Source of the DNA: an uncultured Planctomycetota bacterium
GTDB lineage: Bacteria; Planctomycetota; Phycisphaerae; Phycisphaerales; UBA5793
DNA length: 45,578 nt
Reading direction: 5' to 3'
NCBI GenBank assembly: GCA_900696685.1
Contig: CAADHA010000193.1
Location: 1 to 45,578 of the forward strand
Shown: piece by piece, positions 1 through 8,380 of the stretch
Layout of the letters: every line of letters begins with the position of its first letter
Position numbering within the stretch: position 1 is the stretch's first letter
The notes under the pieces: model-generated
Told to the model about the DNA's origin: nothing
The model's input: only the letters and a program-made list of their open reading frames with translations
Databases searched by the model: none
Program-made: the position numbers and the translations under genes

Positions 1-1305
1 CGGCACGGCACAACCTCCGCGAGCGACCCGCTGCGAAGCGACCCCATCATGGAGATACAGGCCAAGGTGATCTACGGCATTGCATCCATCGCCGGGAGGG
101 ACAAGGAGGGGGCGGTCGATCAGACGCTGGAGGAAATGATGATCCGCGCGCCTCTGGCGCCGGGCGTCGCATGGCGCCTGGTGTCGGTCCGCGCAGCACT
201 GAAGCGCGACGGCCGGGCGGCGAGGGAGACGCTCGTGCCGTTGATGGAGGCGTATGACGATCAGGTGGCCGCCATGGGAGGCGAAGCGGAGCAGGTCCAC
301 GAAGCCGTCAAACAGGCGCTGCACGATCCTGCCGGACTCGCCGAAGCGCAGGTGCGCCGCCTCGAAGAGAAACTGGGTTGGTTTGGCCGGGCGCTGCTTT
401 CGCACCGCAGCGGCTCGCGCGATGCCCGGCGTGTGCAGGTGGAGTCGGAGGCGCAGCGCGCGTTCTGGGTGAGCGTCGGGGCGCTGGGCCTGGCCGCGGC
501 GGCGATGCTGTGCGGGATCGTCGTGCTGACGATCCTCGCCGCGAGGGCCGCGTCGCGCACAAGCGGGTTCGGACTGTCCCAGGCACACGAGCCGCTCGCC
601 ATCTACCTCGAGGCATGTGCGGTGTATCTCTGGCTCAACCTGATCCTGGCGGTGGCGGCTTCGTGGCTCGGAAGCGAGTCGAGGCCGCTGACCGTCGGCG
701 TTCCGCTGATGGCCGTGGCGGCGATCTGCGGGCTCGCCTGGCCCTTCCTCGGGAGCCGGCGCCCCTCCGCAGTCGCGGCCGACCTGGGCCTTACGCGAGG
801 GCGTGGCGTAATCGTGGAGATCGGAGCCGGGGTGGTCGGCTATCTCGCGTGCCTGCCCCTGCTCGCCCTGGGAGTGTTCGGTACACTCGGTCTTGCGGGC
901 CTCTACATGGAACTGGGGCGACACTTCGGCTGGGAGATGAACGAGGCGGCCGGCTCGCCGCATCCCGCCATCGACTGGGTATCCGGCGGGTCACTTCCGG
1001 TGAGGATGGGTGTGCTGCTGCTTGCGGCAGGCTTTGCGCCCTTCTTCGAGGAGATCATGTTCCGCGGTGCGCTGCTGCGCGGTGCGGCCGCCTCGGGCAG
1101 GTCCATCGCGGCCATCCTCATCACGGCGTTCATTTTCGCCGCAATCCACCCACAGGGTTGGCTGGCGGTTCCTGCACTCATGTCCCTCGCGATCGGGCTG
1201 GCGCTGATGCGGATGTGGCGACGTGGAAGCCTGATCGCTCCGATGACGGCCCATGCACTGCACAACGGCTCGATCGTCCTGATCCTCTTCATGCTGCTCG
1301 AGTGA
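1..1305 (+). CDS. CPBP-family intramembrane metalloprotease (5' end may lie outside the window)
   Basis: This is a membrane protein with a CPBP (Abi/Rce1-type) glutamic protease domain. The first ATG is at 49, but the frame stays open to base 1, so the true start may lie upstream; counted from that ATG there are 418 residues. The first ~140 residues are soluble and helical, followed by several hydrophobic segments. The family's motif 1 (EExxxR) is E334-E335-I-M-F-R339. A second motif is FAAIH with H367, and the last helix carries HALHN. Family members cleave or process membrane-associated substrates, and in bacteria the substrate is usually unknown. No neighbour suggests a target. The N-terminal soluble part resembles nothing I recognise. 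Confidence 0.85.
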   Translation, partial: RHGTTSASDPLRSDPIMEIQAKVIYGIASIAGRDKEGAVDQTLEEMMIRAPLAPGVAWRLVSVRAALKRDGRAARETLVPLMEAYDDQVAAMGGEAEQVHEAVKQALHDPAGLAEAQVRRLEEKLGWFGRALLSHRSGSRDARRVQVESEAQRAFWVSVGALGLAAAAMLCGIVVLTILAARAASRTSGFGLSQAHEPLAIYLEACAVYLWLNLILAVAASWLGSESRPLTVGVPLMAVAAICGLAWPFLGSRRPSAVAADLGLTRGRGVIVEIGAGVVGYLACLPLLALGVFGTLGLAGLYMELGRHFGWEMNEAAGSPHPAIDWVSGGSLPVRMGVLLLAAGFAPFFEEIMFRGALLRGAAASGRSIAAILITAFIFAAIHPQGWLAVPALMSLAIGLALMRMWRRGSLIAPMTAHALHNGSIVLILFMLLE

Positions 1306-1823
1306 GAGCGGGAGGGGCCCATTGGCGACGTGCAGTCCAGAACGCCTGCTGGTTGCCCAGGAGATTCCGCGCGTGTGCAGGCGGCGTCGCTGCCGTCCTG
1401 ACCGGTCGAGAAAAAACCGCCTCGCCGATGTTTGACCACCAGCGAGACGGGCACAGGGAAACTCCGCGGCACTTGCTGTTCTTGCGGGGCGGCATTGCAC
1501 CGCTCCGTTCGAACGACCGCGGAAGTTCAAGCGATGTCGAAATCGGCGGCCGGCTGCGTGCGGCTCGCCCGGGGGTCCGCCGGTTCAATGGCGGCAAGCC
1601 CCCTTACCAGACGCCAATCACATCAAGCATAACTCAAAAAACACTGCTTTGTCAACTGAAACCCTCAACTTTCGGTCCAAACTACAATTTTTCCACATCG
1701 CAGCAGCGATTCGACCGAGCGGCGGGCTGGACAGGCCGGGCGATGTGCATAGACTCGCCCTCCTGAAAAACCCCTTCTCGGGCCTTCCTCAGGTCCTGAG
1801 ATGCTTCCCAAGGACCAACGACC
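1306..1823. other. Intergenic region with a candidate promoter for the next gene
   Basis: These 518 bases hold no convincing gene. Bases 1619-1695 are clearly AT-richer than the surroundings. A hairpin-like CCGCC/GGCGG pairing occurs near 1575-1595. A sigma70-like promoter reading right is possible: TGGACA at 1728-1733, a 16-base spacer, then TAGACT at 1750-1755. No RNA gene could be recognised. Confidence 0.4.
1728..1755 (+). promoter_or_regulatory. Candidate promoter for the small protein at 1824
   Basis: The -35-like TGGACA (5 of 6 consensus bases) and -10-like TAGACT (4 of 6) are separated by 16 bases. The predicted start of transcription would be about 60 bases before the ATG at 1824. 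Seen by eye only. Confidence 0.35.
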
Positions 1824-2138
1824 ATGGCCAAGACGCTCAAGCCCGGCTCACGTATCACACTCTGCATTACCAAGGCCCCGACGCGGCCGGACGACGTCGA
1901 CACCGTCCGCCGACTCATGCGGATGGATTCGCGGGCGAAGGCGGCCCTCGACCGGGCACGCCGCAATCGCGAGCGCACCCTGGTGAGCCACCAGCGGGGC
2001 GGGCGTCAGTGGGCGGTGCGCCAGCGGGCGGGCAAACTCGTTCACCCCGAGGTCGGCGCCACGTGGACCATCGCCTACCGGCCGCAGATCGCAGCCGACA
2101 TGGCGGCGGTGTCGGACTACATCTCCGTAAAATCCTGA
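1824..2138 (+). CDS. Small conserved-looking basic protein, function unknown
   Basis: This 104-residue protein begins MAKTLKPGSRI. It is rich in Arg and Lys, with a helical Arg-rich centre (about residues 30-60) followed by a C-terminal half containing tryptophans and the pattern WAVR, HPEVGATWTI and a helical SDYISVKS end. There is no signal peptide or membrane segment. An AAGGA stretch lies upstream of the ATG. The amino-acid mix looks like a real soluble protein rather than a chance frame, and similar small proteins occur in planctomycetes as I recall. The basic character would fit nucleic-acid binding, but that is inference only. A longer overlapping frame (1649-2200) was judged a shadow. 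Confidence 0.6.
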   Translation: MAKTLKPGSRITLCITKAPTRPDDVDTVRRLMRMDSRAKAALDRARRNRERTLVSHQRGGRQWAVRQRAGKLVHPEVGATWTIAYRPQIAADMAAVSDYISVKS

Positions 2139-2168
2139 ATCGGCCGGTAGCGTCGTTTCCGGCCCAGG

Positions 2169-2624
2169 TCAGCCGCCGGACGCAGGATTGTCGTAGATGA
2201 GGTGGACGGTGTTTCCCGGCGGATCGAAAACCACGCGCGTCATGTAAGCGCGCATGAGCAGCAGCCCGCGCCCTGTCGGACAATCGAGATTCTCATCAAG
2301 CGTTGGATCAGGAATCGACGCCGGGTCGAATCCCTCGCCCTGGTCGGTGATGCGCACACAGGTCCGGCGGGAATCGACATGCCACGCGACCTCGATGGTG
2401 CCGTCCGGCCGGTCGCGGTTGCCGTGGTGAATGGCGTTGCTGATGGCCTCCTCCCATGCGAGGCGGAGGGCGAATCGGGCTGCGTCGGGATACCCGCAGC
2501 GCGCCATCTCGTCGATGATCTCATCGCAGAGCCTCACGATCGAGCGGCGCTCGTGTCCGATGGTGCGGACGATGGCGTGCGGCGGGTCCCGTGGATCGCA
2601 GTGATCGTGGCGCTGCTGGGGCAT
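2169..2624 (-). CDS. RsbW-like anti-sigma factor / serine-protein kinase (HATPase_c)
   Basis: This 151-residue protein has the GHKL ATPase fold of RsbW/SpoIIAB-type regulators. The N box is EEAISNAIHHGN (E59, N63), the G1 box is DQGEGFDP (D94, G96, G98), and the G2 box is TGRGLLLMR (G118, G120). In the family such kinases hold a sigma factor or other partner and phosphorylate a STAS-domain antagonist. It lies 24 bases downstream of the STAS gene on the same strand, almost surely in one transcript. GGAGG lies 8 bases before the ATG. No sigma-factor gene is adjacent, so the regulated target is not visible here. Length is typical for the family. Confidence 0.9.
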   Translation of the reverse strand: MPQQRHDHCDPRDPPHAIVRTIGHERRSIVRLCDEIIDEMARCGYPDAARFALRLAWEEAISNAIHHGNRDRPDGTIEVAWHVDSRRTCVRITDQGEGFDPASIPDPTLDENLDCPTGRGLLLMRAYMTRVVFDPPGNTVHLIYDNPASGG

Positions 2625-2648
2625 GAGATGCGCCTCCGCGCCGCGTGT

Positions 2649-3008
2649 TCAGGTGAAACTCGCCAGCGCCTCGCGCGTGCCGGGATGAATCTGGAACAGC
2701 CGGTCGAGACGCGTGATCCGGAACACCTCGATGATCTGATTGTTGATGTCCGCAAGTCGCAACTGGCCGTCCTTGCCCTTGATGCGGCTGTTGATCGTGA
2801 TGAGCGCGCCGAGCGCGGCGGAGGAAAGGTGATCCACGTTGGCGAAACTGATGAGCAGTTTCGGATTGGGATCATCGTTGACGATCGCGCCGATTTCCTC
2901 GCCGATCTGGGCGATGTTCGCCTCGTCCAGAATGTTCCGGTCCACGAATTCGACGATCGTGATCTGATCCTGCCTGCGGATCCGCAGACGCGATTGCTGG
3001 GCGGTCAT
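2649..3008 (-). CDS. STAS-domain anti-sigma factor antagonist (RsbV/SpoIIAA-like)
   Basis: This 119-residue single STAS domain would oppose the RsbW-like kinase encoded just downstream. The phospho-acceptor loop reads VDHLSSAALGAL, where S62/S63 align with the usual DSSG segment. The normally acidic residue before the serines is Leu and the Gly is Ala, a variant I have seen in planctomycete STAS proteins. I chose the ATG at 3008 because AGGAG precedes it at a suitable distance and the domain begins at once; the frame could extend to 3125, but those extra residues look untranslated. Together with the RsbU-type phosphatase at 29361 this forms the parts of a partner-switching pathway. Confidence 0.88.
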   Translation of the reverse strand: MTAQQSRLRIRRQDQITIVEFVDRNILDEANIAQIGEEIGAIVNDDPNPKLLISFANVDHLSSAALGALITINSRIKGKDGQLRLADINNQIIEVFRITRLDRLFQIHPGTREALASFT

Positions 3009-3136
3009 CGAGGGAGTGCTCCTGTCGGATATCCGGCTCCAGCGTAGGGGTGCCGACGCGAGGGAGTCAAGGACGGCGCGGAAAGTGGCGCACAGGCTCA
3101 GGAGTTTCCCGGAGATTCCGCCCAACGCGAGAACGA

Positions 3137-3167
3137 AAGCGGATCACGCGCCGGGCGTGATCCGCTT
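3137..3167 (-). terminator. Strong hairpin after the secretin gene
   Basis: A perfect 13-bp stem (3137-3149 pairing with 3155-3167) closes a 5-base loop. On the minus strand it follows the secretin stop codon by about 25 bases and is followed by a pyrimidine-rich stretch beginning TTTCGTTCTCG. It separates the secretin from the downstream STAS-rsbW pair. The U-tract is short, so termination efficiency is uncertain. Confidence 0.7.
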
Positions 3168-3192
3168 GCGACTTGCACTGTGAATTCGGCGG

Positions 3193-6100
3193 TCAGAACG
3201 AGTTGGTGAACCCGCCCGCCCGGCGGATCGAGTCCTGCAGGCCTGGGAAGAGAATGTCTTCCTGCTCCTGATGAATGATGATCGTTGGCTTGATGAGGAT
3301 CAGCAGCGTTCTTTCCTCAACCGTATCGATGCGGTTCGTGAAGAAACGGTTGATCACGGGAATCTTGGACAGGATGGGCACTCCGGTCTCCACCTGGATG
3401 TCGTTGCGGATCGTCTGCCCGCCGAGAAGGATCGTTCCGCGGTCGGGAACGCTGACCGTGGTGTTGACGGCGGAGACCTGCGTGACGGGGCGCTGGATCT
3501 CGGCCGTGTTGGAAATGATGTCGTTCGGCTCGCCCGAGTCGAGAACTCGCCCGCCGACGACGATCGGAATCGACGTCGAGACGAGGTCGATGAGGGAGGA
3601 GTTGCTGATGTTGACCGTAAGGGTGACGTAGCGCCTGTCAGCGGAAACGGTTCCTTCGACGTCGAGGACGACGCCTTCGTTGATGGCGTTGAGCGTGGGA
3701 TCGAAGCCCGCCGACGAATCGCCCACGACCGGATTGAGGTCGGAGATGAAGAAGCGGCTGGTCGTAACCTGCGTGAACGATCGCTGGCCGTTGAAGAACG
3801 TGAGTTTGGGCGATGTGATCTGGTTGCTGCGGCGGTCGGCTTGCGTCGCCTCGATGAGCAGATCGACCTGGAGGTCGTTGAGGAAGGTGATGCCGTAACT
3901 CAGGGCGGGCGCGCCGAGCATCAGGTCCGCGGCCATGCTCTCCGCCGGAGCGCCGAAAATGCTCTCGGCGATCCCCAGCGTGTTCTGCTGCATGCTCGAG
4001 GGCGACCAGGTGCGCCGCTGACGGTTGAAGATGCCGCTGGCCGGGAGTTCCTCGGTGAACGATGTTCGGCCCTCAACAACAGCGCCCGGGATCAAGTCGA
4101 AGAGCGATGCATACCTTCGCTGCCCGGCGCCGGGGCGAACCTCGCCGGTCCGCGGGTCGGAGAACATGTCAATCGGCATGATGTTGGGATCGATCGCGGC
4201 GGCGCGCTGGAACTCGCTGCCGCCGAAGTAGATGTCGAGGTCGATGCCGACCTGCTCGAACCACGCCTCGTTGATGGTGAGGAAGCGCGAATCGACGTGA
4301 ATCTGGATTGAGCGGATCTCGCGCAGTTTGCCCAGGAGGTTGGAGATGGCCTGGTGGTTGCGCGCCGTGTTGGTGATGACGAGGTTGGAATTGATGGGCT
4401 GAATGACGCCCACGTCGCCGCCGTTCACCTGCCACGAGGGTGGATCGACCGTCGTGGTAAGCACCTCGCGGACCTTCTCGAGGAGTTCTTCACGGCGGTC
4501 GCGGCGGCGGTCGTACCTCTGCACCTCGGCCTCGCCGAAAAGGGCGGCCTTGAGGCCGGCCCGCTGCGTCTCGCGCCGTTCCAGTTCGGCTTCGAGGTCG
4601 AGCGACTTGGCGTTGTCGAAGTGAGGCACGTTGACGAGGAGGTCGCCGATGTCGTAGACATGGGTGACGGGGCTGGCCGCGAGGCGCTCCTTCGTCGAGA
4701 TCATCAGGATGCCGTCCTGCACCGCGAATTGAGGCCTCTGCGACGGGTCCGTCGCCAGTTGCGCGAGGACGCGCTCAAGAACGACGCGGAGATTGACCTG
4801 GTCGTTGAGCCGGAGGTTGACGGGCACGTTGCGGTCGATGAAGTTCTCTTCGAGGGCCTTCCACTCGACGTCGATGTTGACGCCGGCGACTTCGCCGATC
4901 CAGGTCAGGACGTCGCCCAGGGGCGTGCCGCGGAAATCCACGTTGGCGCGCTGGCGGGCCAGGGCATTGTGAACGCGGCGATCGGCCTCTGTGTCGTTGA
5001 AGGCGAGGTCAAGGCGCCGGTTCGTGATGTCCCCCCAGTCTTCCGGGTACTCGACGATTCCGCGCGGGGGCATGGCCCCTTTCATCTGCTCGATCGAGTT
5101 CTCCGCGTGGCGGCGATCGGTGTCGCGCTTGAGGACGTCGTACTGTCTGATCAGGCGCAGATCCTGGATAGTGTCGCGCAGCGCGAGGCCGGCGGGGTTG
5201 CCCGGCTCCATGAAGAGGAGGTTGTTGCACTCGAGCAGGGCTTCGTCGTAACGCTGCGCCATCTGGTGGCGGCGGATCGCCTGGATGCGAGCGGTGATGT
5301 TGCGCTGGCGTTCCGCCTCGATGCGCGCCTGGTCTTCAGCACGACGCTGCGAAATCTCGTCCGCCCGCCTCCGGATCTCGGCCTCGTCCGCGGCGCGGCG
5401 GGCGCGATCGATCTCGTCGGCGAGATTGATCGCCTGGTTGCGCAGATTCTCGTACTCCTGCGGAGCGAGAAGCGTGCGTCCCTCCTGCACGCGGGTCTTG
5501 GCCTGCGAGACGTAGTCGGTGGCGCCGGAGAAATCGCCGTCGGCCATCTTGCGCCGCGCCTGCTCCATGAGGTTGCGGAACTCGGCGCGCAACTGCTGCA
5601 TCTGCACCTGCCGGGTTTCCTGCTGGCCGGGAAGAACCTGGCCGACGTTGAGCATGTCGCGTGCTTCCTGAAGCCCCTTGAGGGCTGCTTCGTTCTCCGG
5701 CTGGATTGCGAGGACCTTCTGGAAAAGTTCAGCGGCTGCGGCGTACTGACCATTCGCCAGCGCCTGCTGAGCCTGTTCGAGATTGATCCTGGCCTGCGCC
5801 TGCTGGGCCTGGAAGATGAGATCGCCGTTCTTGCCTTCCTCGGCGGGTGGCGCCTGAGCGGGCGGCTCCGGGTCCTGCATGACGGAAGCGCTGACGATCG
5901 GAGTGGCGAACTTGCCTCGCTGCGATTCGAGGGTGGCGATCTCGGCGATGTAGCGCGAGAGATCCTTCTGCTGGTCGAGGTCGAGAGCGACTCCGGAGTT
6001 GTGCACGGCGGTCAGGCCCGCCTTGGCTTCGCCGTATTCCTGCGACTCGAAGGCGCTGATCGCCTTCTGGAGCATCAGCGGCAGGTGGGGCGCCATCTCG

Positions 6101-6525
6101 GCCTGAGCGGCGCGGACGTCGGCGAGCATGGTTTCGGCCTTGCTCTTCTGTTCCGCCGTCGAGGCGGCAGACTTGCGGATCGCCTCGAGGTGCGACGTCG
6201 CCGCGCGGAAGTCGCTCTGCCGGCACGCGAGTTCCGCCTTCATCAGGCGAAGTTCAGCCTCAGGCATGGCTCGCAGATGATCGTCGATCTGGTTGATCAG
6301 TTTCAGCAGGGACTGGCGCTGCGCCCGCTCGAGCTGAGTGAGATCGGCGCGAAGGAGCATCTCCCGGGCTTCGAGCGTGCGGCCACGAGTGAACAACTCG
6401 ACGCCCTGGCCGTACAACTCTTCAGCGCTTGGCTGAGGAGGAGTCGCCAGAGACGTGGAGCCGATGAAGAGCGAGAGGCCGAGCGTGCACAGGCGAATCC
6501 AGTGGGGAGTGCTCTGCTGATTCAT
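3193..6525 (-). CDS. Very large secretin-family protein with N-terminal TPR/coiled-coil region (GspD/PilQ type)
   Basis: This 1110-residue exported protein is an outer-membrane secretin-like channel. A signal peptide spans about residues 1-28 (hydrophobic stretch then SLATPP). Residues ~30-480 are TPR-like and charged coiled-coil helices, with a Gln/Glu/Arg-rich section. A short N0/N1-like domain follows (around 'RGTPLGDVLTWIGEVAG'). The C-terminal secretin domain ends with the hallmark VPILSKIPVINRFF near residue 1049 and a strand TLLILIKPTIII. Ordinary GspD or PilQ proteins are about 650-750 residues; the excess is the N-terminal helical part. No other type II secretion or pilus genes are nearby, so the associated machine is not visible. 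It may act in type II secretion, type IV pili or a planctomycete-specific trans-envelope system. The AAGGGA stretch 11 bases before the ATG is only a weak ribosome site. Confidence 0.9.
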   Translation of the reverse strand: MNQQSTPHWIRLCTLGLSLFIGSTSLATPPQPSAEELYGQGVELFTRGRTLEAREMLLRADLTQLERAQRQSLLKLINQIDDHLRAMPEAELRLMKAELACRQSDFRAATSHLEAIRKSAASTAEQKSKAETMLADVRAAQAEMAPHLPLMLQKAISAFESQEYGEAKAGLTAVHNSGVALDLDQQKDLSRYIAEIATLESQRGKFATPIVSASVMQDPEPPAQAPPAEEGKNGDLIFQAQQAQARINLEQAQQALANGQYAAAAELFQKVLAIQPENEAALKGLQEARDMLNVGQVLPGQQETRQVQMQQLRAEFRNLMEQARRKMADGDFSGATDYVSQAKTRVQEGRTLLAPQEYENLRNQAINLADEIDRARRAADEAEIRRRADEISQRRAEDQARIEAERQRNITARIQAIRRHQMAQRYDEALLECNNLLFMEPGNPAGLALRDTIQDLRLIRQYDVLKRDTDRRHAENSIEQMKGAMPPRGIVEYPEDWGDITNRRLDLAFNDTEADRRVHNALARQRANVDFRGTPLGDVLTWIGEVAGVNIDVEWKALEENFIDRNVPVNLRLNDQVNLRVVLERVLAQLATDPSQRPQFAVQDGILMISTKERLAASPVTHVYDIGDLLVNVPHFDNAKSLDLEAELERRETQRAGLKAALFGEAEVQRYDRRRDRREELLEKVREVLTTTVDPPSWQVNGGDVGVIQPINSNLVITNTARNHQAISNLLGKLREIRSIQIHVDSRFLTINEAWFEQVGIDLDIYFGGSEFQRAAAIDPNIMPIDMFSDPRTGEVRPGAGQRRYASLFDLIPGAVVEGRTSFTEELPASGIFNRQRRTWSPSSMQQNTLGIAESIFGAPAESMAADLMLGAPALSYGITFLNDLQVDLLIEATQADRRSNQITSPKLTFFNGQRSFTQVTTSRFFISDLNPVVGDSSAGFDPTLNAINEGVVLDVEGTVSADRRYVTLTVNISNSSLIDLVSTSIPIVVGGRVLDSGEPNDIISNTAEIQRPVTQVSAVNTTVSVPDRGTILLGGQTIRNDIQVETGVPILSKIPVINRFFTNRIDTVEERTLLILIKPTIIIHQEQEDILFPGLQDSIRRAGGFTNSF

Positions 6526-6872
6526 GGTGGCTGATATCCCTTCAGTGGTGGTTCGATCAAAGTCGCGCGCCCGCGGCGTGGCCTGAGATGATCGCGCGTG
6601 GTCCCGTGAACACAGGTCGCGGATCGCGGCCCTCCGTCATGGGCCGGCGATCGGGTCTTCTTTCCAACTCGGGGCTCCGCTCCAACCTCCGGCATCCACC
6701 CCGATTGCGGACGAAAGGCTACCACCCTCGACGCGCCGATGCAAGTCCCCTCGCCCGACAGGATTCCGGATGCCCTATCGCGTCTCCCTTGGACGAATGC
6801 GCGCACTTTTCGAGGTTTTCTGACAGGCGAGGTTCGAAGCGGCTCCGGGCTCAGGCCGGCGCCGGGCCTGAC
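6526..6872. other. Intergenic region between secretin and nuoI
   Basis: About 350 bases lie between the secretin start and the nuoI stop, both genes reading left. No gene-like frame was accepted. A hairpin sits directly after the nuoI stop (6851-6871). The rest should carry the secretin promoter; TTGATC occurs on the minus strand near 6550-6560 but no matching -10 box was convincing. Confidence 0.35.
6851..6871 (-). terminator. Hairpin immediately after nuoI
   Basis: TCAGGCC pairs with GGCCTGA around a 7-base GC-rich loop, starting within a few bases of the nuoI stop codon. There is no run of T after it on the minus strand, so intrinsic termination is only possible. Confidence 0.3.
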
Positions 6873-7451
6873 TCAAAGTTCGGGGATGTCCGCCTCGGTC
6901 GTGGCGATCTCGCCGCGCTCGAGGCGTTCCTTCTCGCGGGCCACCCACGGAATGGTCGGCGCGTTGCGCTCCATCCAGAGGGGGATGGGAGTGCGCAGCC
7001 CCTTCTTGTCGAGTTCGGCGAACTCGACGATCATGTCCTCGCGCGTGTAGGCGGACAGATCGTGATTCTTGCCCATGTGGATGCAGTCGGTGGGACAAGG
7101 CTCCGTGCACAGGGCGCAGAACATGCACTTCTGGTAGTCGATGGCATAGCGCAGGAGGTCGCCTCCGGTTGCCGTGCCTGTCTTCTTGTCAATCTTGCGC
7201 GGGGCGGACTTGTCGATGTAGATGCAATCCACCGGGCAGGCCTTGGCGCACATGTCGCAGGCGATGCACTTCTCCGCCTCGAACTCGTGGATGCCGCGGT
7301 AGCGCGGCGCGAAACTGATGCGCTCGAAGGGGTAGCGGATGGTGACGACGGGGCTGAAGCAATACTTGATGGTGATGCGCATCCCGATGAGGATGCTCTT
7401 CATCATCTGGTAGATGCCGCCGAAGTAGCCTTCACTCGCGAGCGTGCTCAT
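6873..7451 (-). CDS. nuoI: NADH-quinone oxidoreductase subunit I (two [4Fe-4S] clusters)
   Basis: This 192-residue protein carries electrons through complex I via two 4Fe-4S clusters. Ferredoxin motif 1 is C62-x2-C65-x2-C68-x3-C72-P and motif 2 is C109-x2-C112-x2-C115-x3-C119-P. The N-terminal amphipathic region (GGIYQMMKSILIGM) that contacts the membrane arm is also typical. I prefer the ATG at 7451, which has GGAG about 10 bases upstream; the frame can extend to 7508, but that adds a His/Arg-rich stretch without family likeness and with no ribosome site. The gene stands alone: no other nuo gene lies in the window, whereas it is usually inside a nuoA-N operon. Confidence 0.93.
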   Translation of the reverse strand: MSTLASEGYFGGIYQMMKSILIGMRITIKYCFSPVVTIRYPFERISFAPRYRGIHEFEAEKCIACDMCAKACPVDCIYIDKSAPRKIDKKTGTATGGDLLRYAIDYQKCMFCALCTEPCPTDCIHMGKNHDLSAYTREDMIVEFAELDKKGLRTPIPLWMERNAPTIPWVAREKERLERGEIATTEADIPEL

Positions 7452-7542
7452 GGACGCCGATCTCCGATGCCGGTGCAGCCGCCGCTCGTGCGGCGGCGTT
7501 GAGTTCATGGCGGTGATGATAGCGGGGAAGGCGCGGCGCGGG

Positions 7543-8331
7543 TCACGACCGGCCCGCGAGACGCTTCTCGAAGTGCTGGCGCAACTCGTCGGACATGAAG
7601 AGGATGCGGCGGCAGGAGGGGCAGTTGGCCAGGCCCGAACGGCCCAGCAGCACGCTCACCACCTCCACCGGCACGGTCATGTTGCACGCACCGCAGCAGT
7701 ACTCCTGGCGGCGGCGGTCCTCCTCAATGATCTCCGCCATCGGCTCTCCGTCGGTCCGGCGCGACAACTGCTCGAAGTCGCGCAGCGCATCGGCCGGCGC
7801 CGCCCGCACCGCCTCCGCCCGGCGCTCCTTGAGTTCGGTGAGGCGAGAGGCGATCTCGTCCTCCTCCCGTTGCAGCTGCGCCGCCGCCACATCATAAACC
7901 TTGCGCCTCTGCTCGATCTGGGATTCGATCTCCGCGATCTGCGCGTTCATCGCATCCACTTTGCCCAGCGCCTCGATCGCTTCGGTTTCGATTCGCTCGC
8001 GGTCGGCCTTGACGGTGTTGAGTTCGGTGAGAGTGGCCTTGTATTCCTTAGCGGAACTGGCCTCGTTCATGCGCTTGCGGAGCGATTCGACGCGCTCTTC
8101 GAGGATCCGGACGTCGTTCTCGAGATTGGCGGCGGAGGCGGCGAGTTGCCGCGACTGCGTGCGCGCTGCAGTCAGACGTGCCTCCAGATCGGTCAGTTGC
8201 TGGGCCTGGGTCTGGGCGTAGCGCCGGGCCGACTGGACCCGGCCCGTCAACCCCTGAATCTGCTGATCGATGCGATAGAGGTTCAGGAGTCGGTCCGTGA
8301 TCGACATCTGTGGCGGCTCCGCGACAGTCAT
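7543..8331 (-). CDS. Coiled-coil protein with C-terminal C4 zinc ribbon
   Basis: Residues ~10-185 of this 262-residue protein form a long coiled coil rich in Gln, Glu and Arg. A zinc ribbon follows with CxxC pairs in CCGACNM and CPSCRR near residues 210-245. This layout matches the bacterial zf-RING_7/HP0958 (FlgZ, CdsZ) family, in which members act as chaperones or RNA-binding factors; in most phyla the role is unknown. A TATGAT box lies 8 bases before the ATG on the minus strand (8340-8345) and there is no Shine-Dalgarno sequence, so the mRNA may be leaderless. A second Met at residue 9 is an alternative start. It lies 49 bases downstream of cdsA. Confidence 0.82.
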   Translation of the reverse strand: MTVAEPPQMSITDRLLNLYRIDQQIQGLTGRVQSARRYAQTQAQQLTDLEARLTAARTQSRQLAASAANLENDVRILEERVESLRKRMNEASSAKEYKATLTELNTVKADRERIETEAIEALGKVDAMNAQIAEIESQIEQRRKVYDVAAAQLQREEDEIASRLTELKERRAEAVRAAPADALRDFEQLSRRTDGEPMAEIIEEDRRRQEYCCGACNMTVPVEVVSVLLGRSGLANCPSCRRILFMSDELRQHFEKRLAGRS

Positions 8332-8339
8332 GTTGCACG

Positions 8340-8345
8340 ATCATA
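8340..8345 (-). promoter_or_regulatory. -10-like box TATGAT, 8 nt before the zinc-ribbon gene
   Basis: TATGAT on the minus strand matches 5 of 6 consensus bases. Its position would put the transcription start at or next to the ATG. No clear -35 element is visible at the normal distance. Confidence 0.4.
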
Positions 8346-8380
8346 GCCTCGCGAGCGGGTCAGTGCACGCCGCAGCCCCG

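Noticed and set aside
1575..1600. GGTTCAA stretch with a small hairpin, possible tRNA T-arm
   Set aside because: No acceptor stem, D-arm or anticodon arm could be matched around it.
1649..2200. 183-codon frame overlapping the small protein at 1824
   Set aside because: Pro/Arg/Gly-rich chance frame; the 104-residue frame has a protein-like composition and an ordinary start.
4354..6534. Long open frame (726 codons) on the plus strand opposite the secretin
   Set aside because: It is antisense to a clearly real secretin; its product has no recognisable domain and its composition fits a GC-rich shadow frame.
6522..6806. 94-codon frame between the secretin and nuoI
   Set aside because: Arg/Gly-rich, no ribosome site, no family likeness; treated as non-coding.
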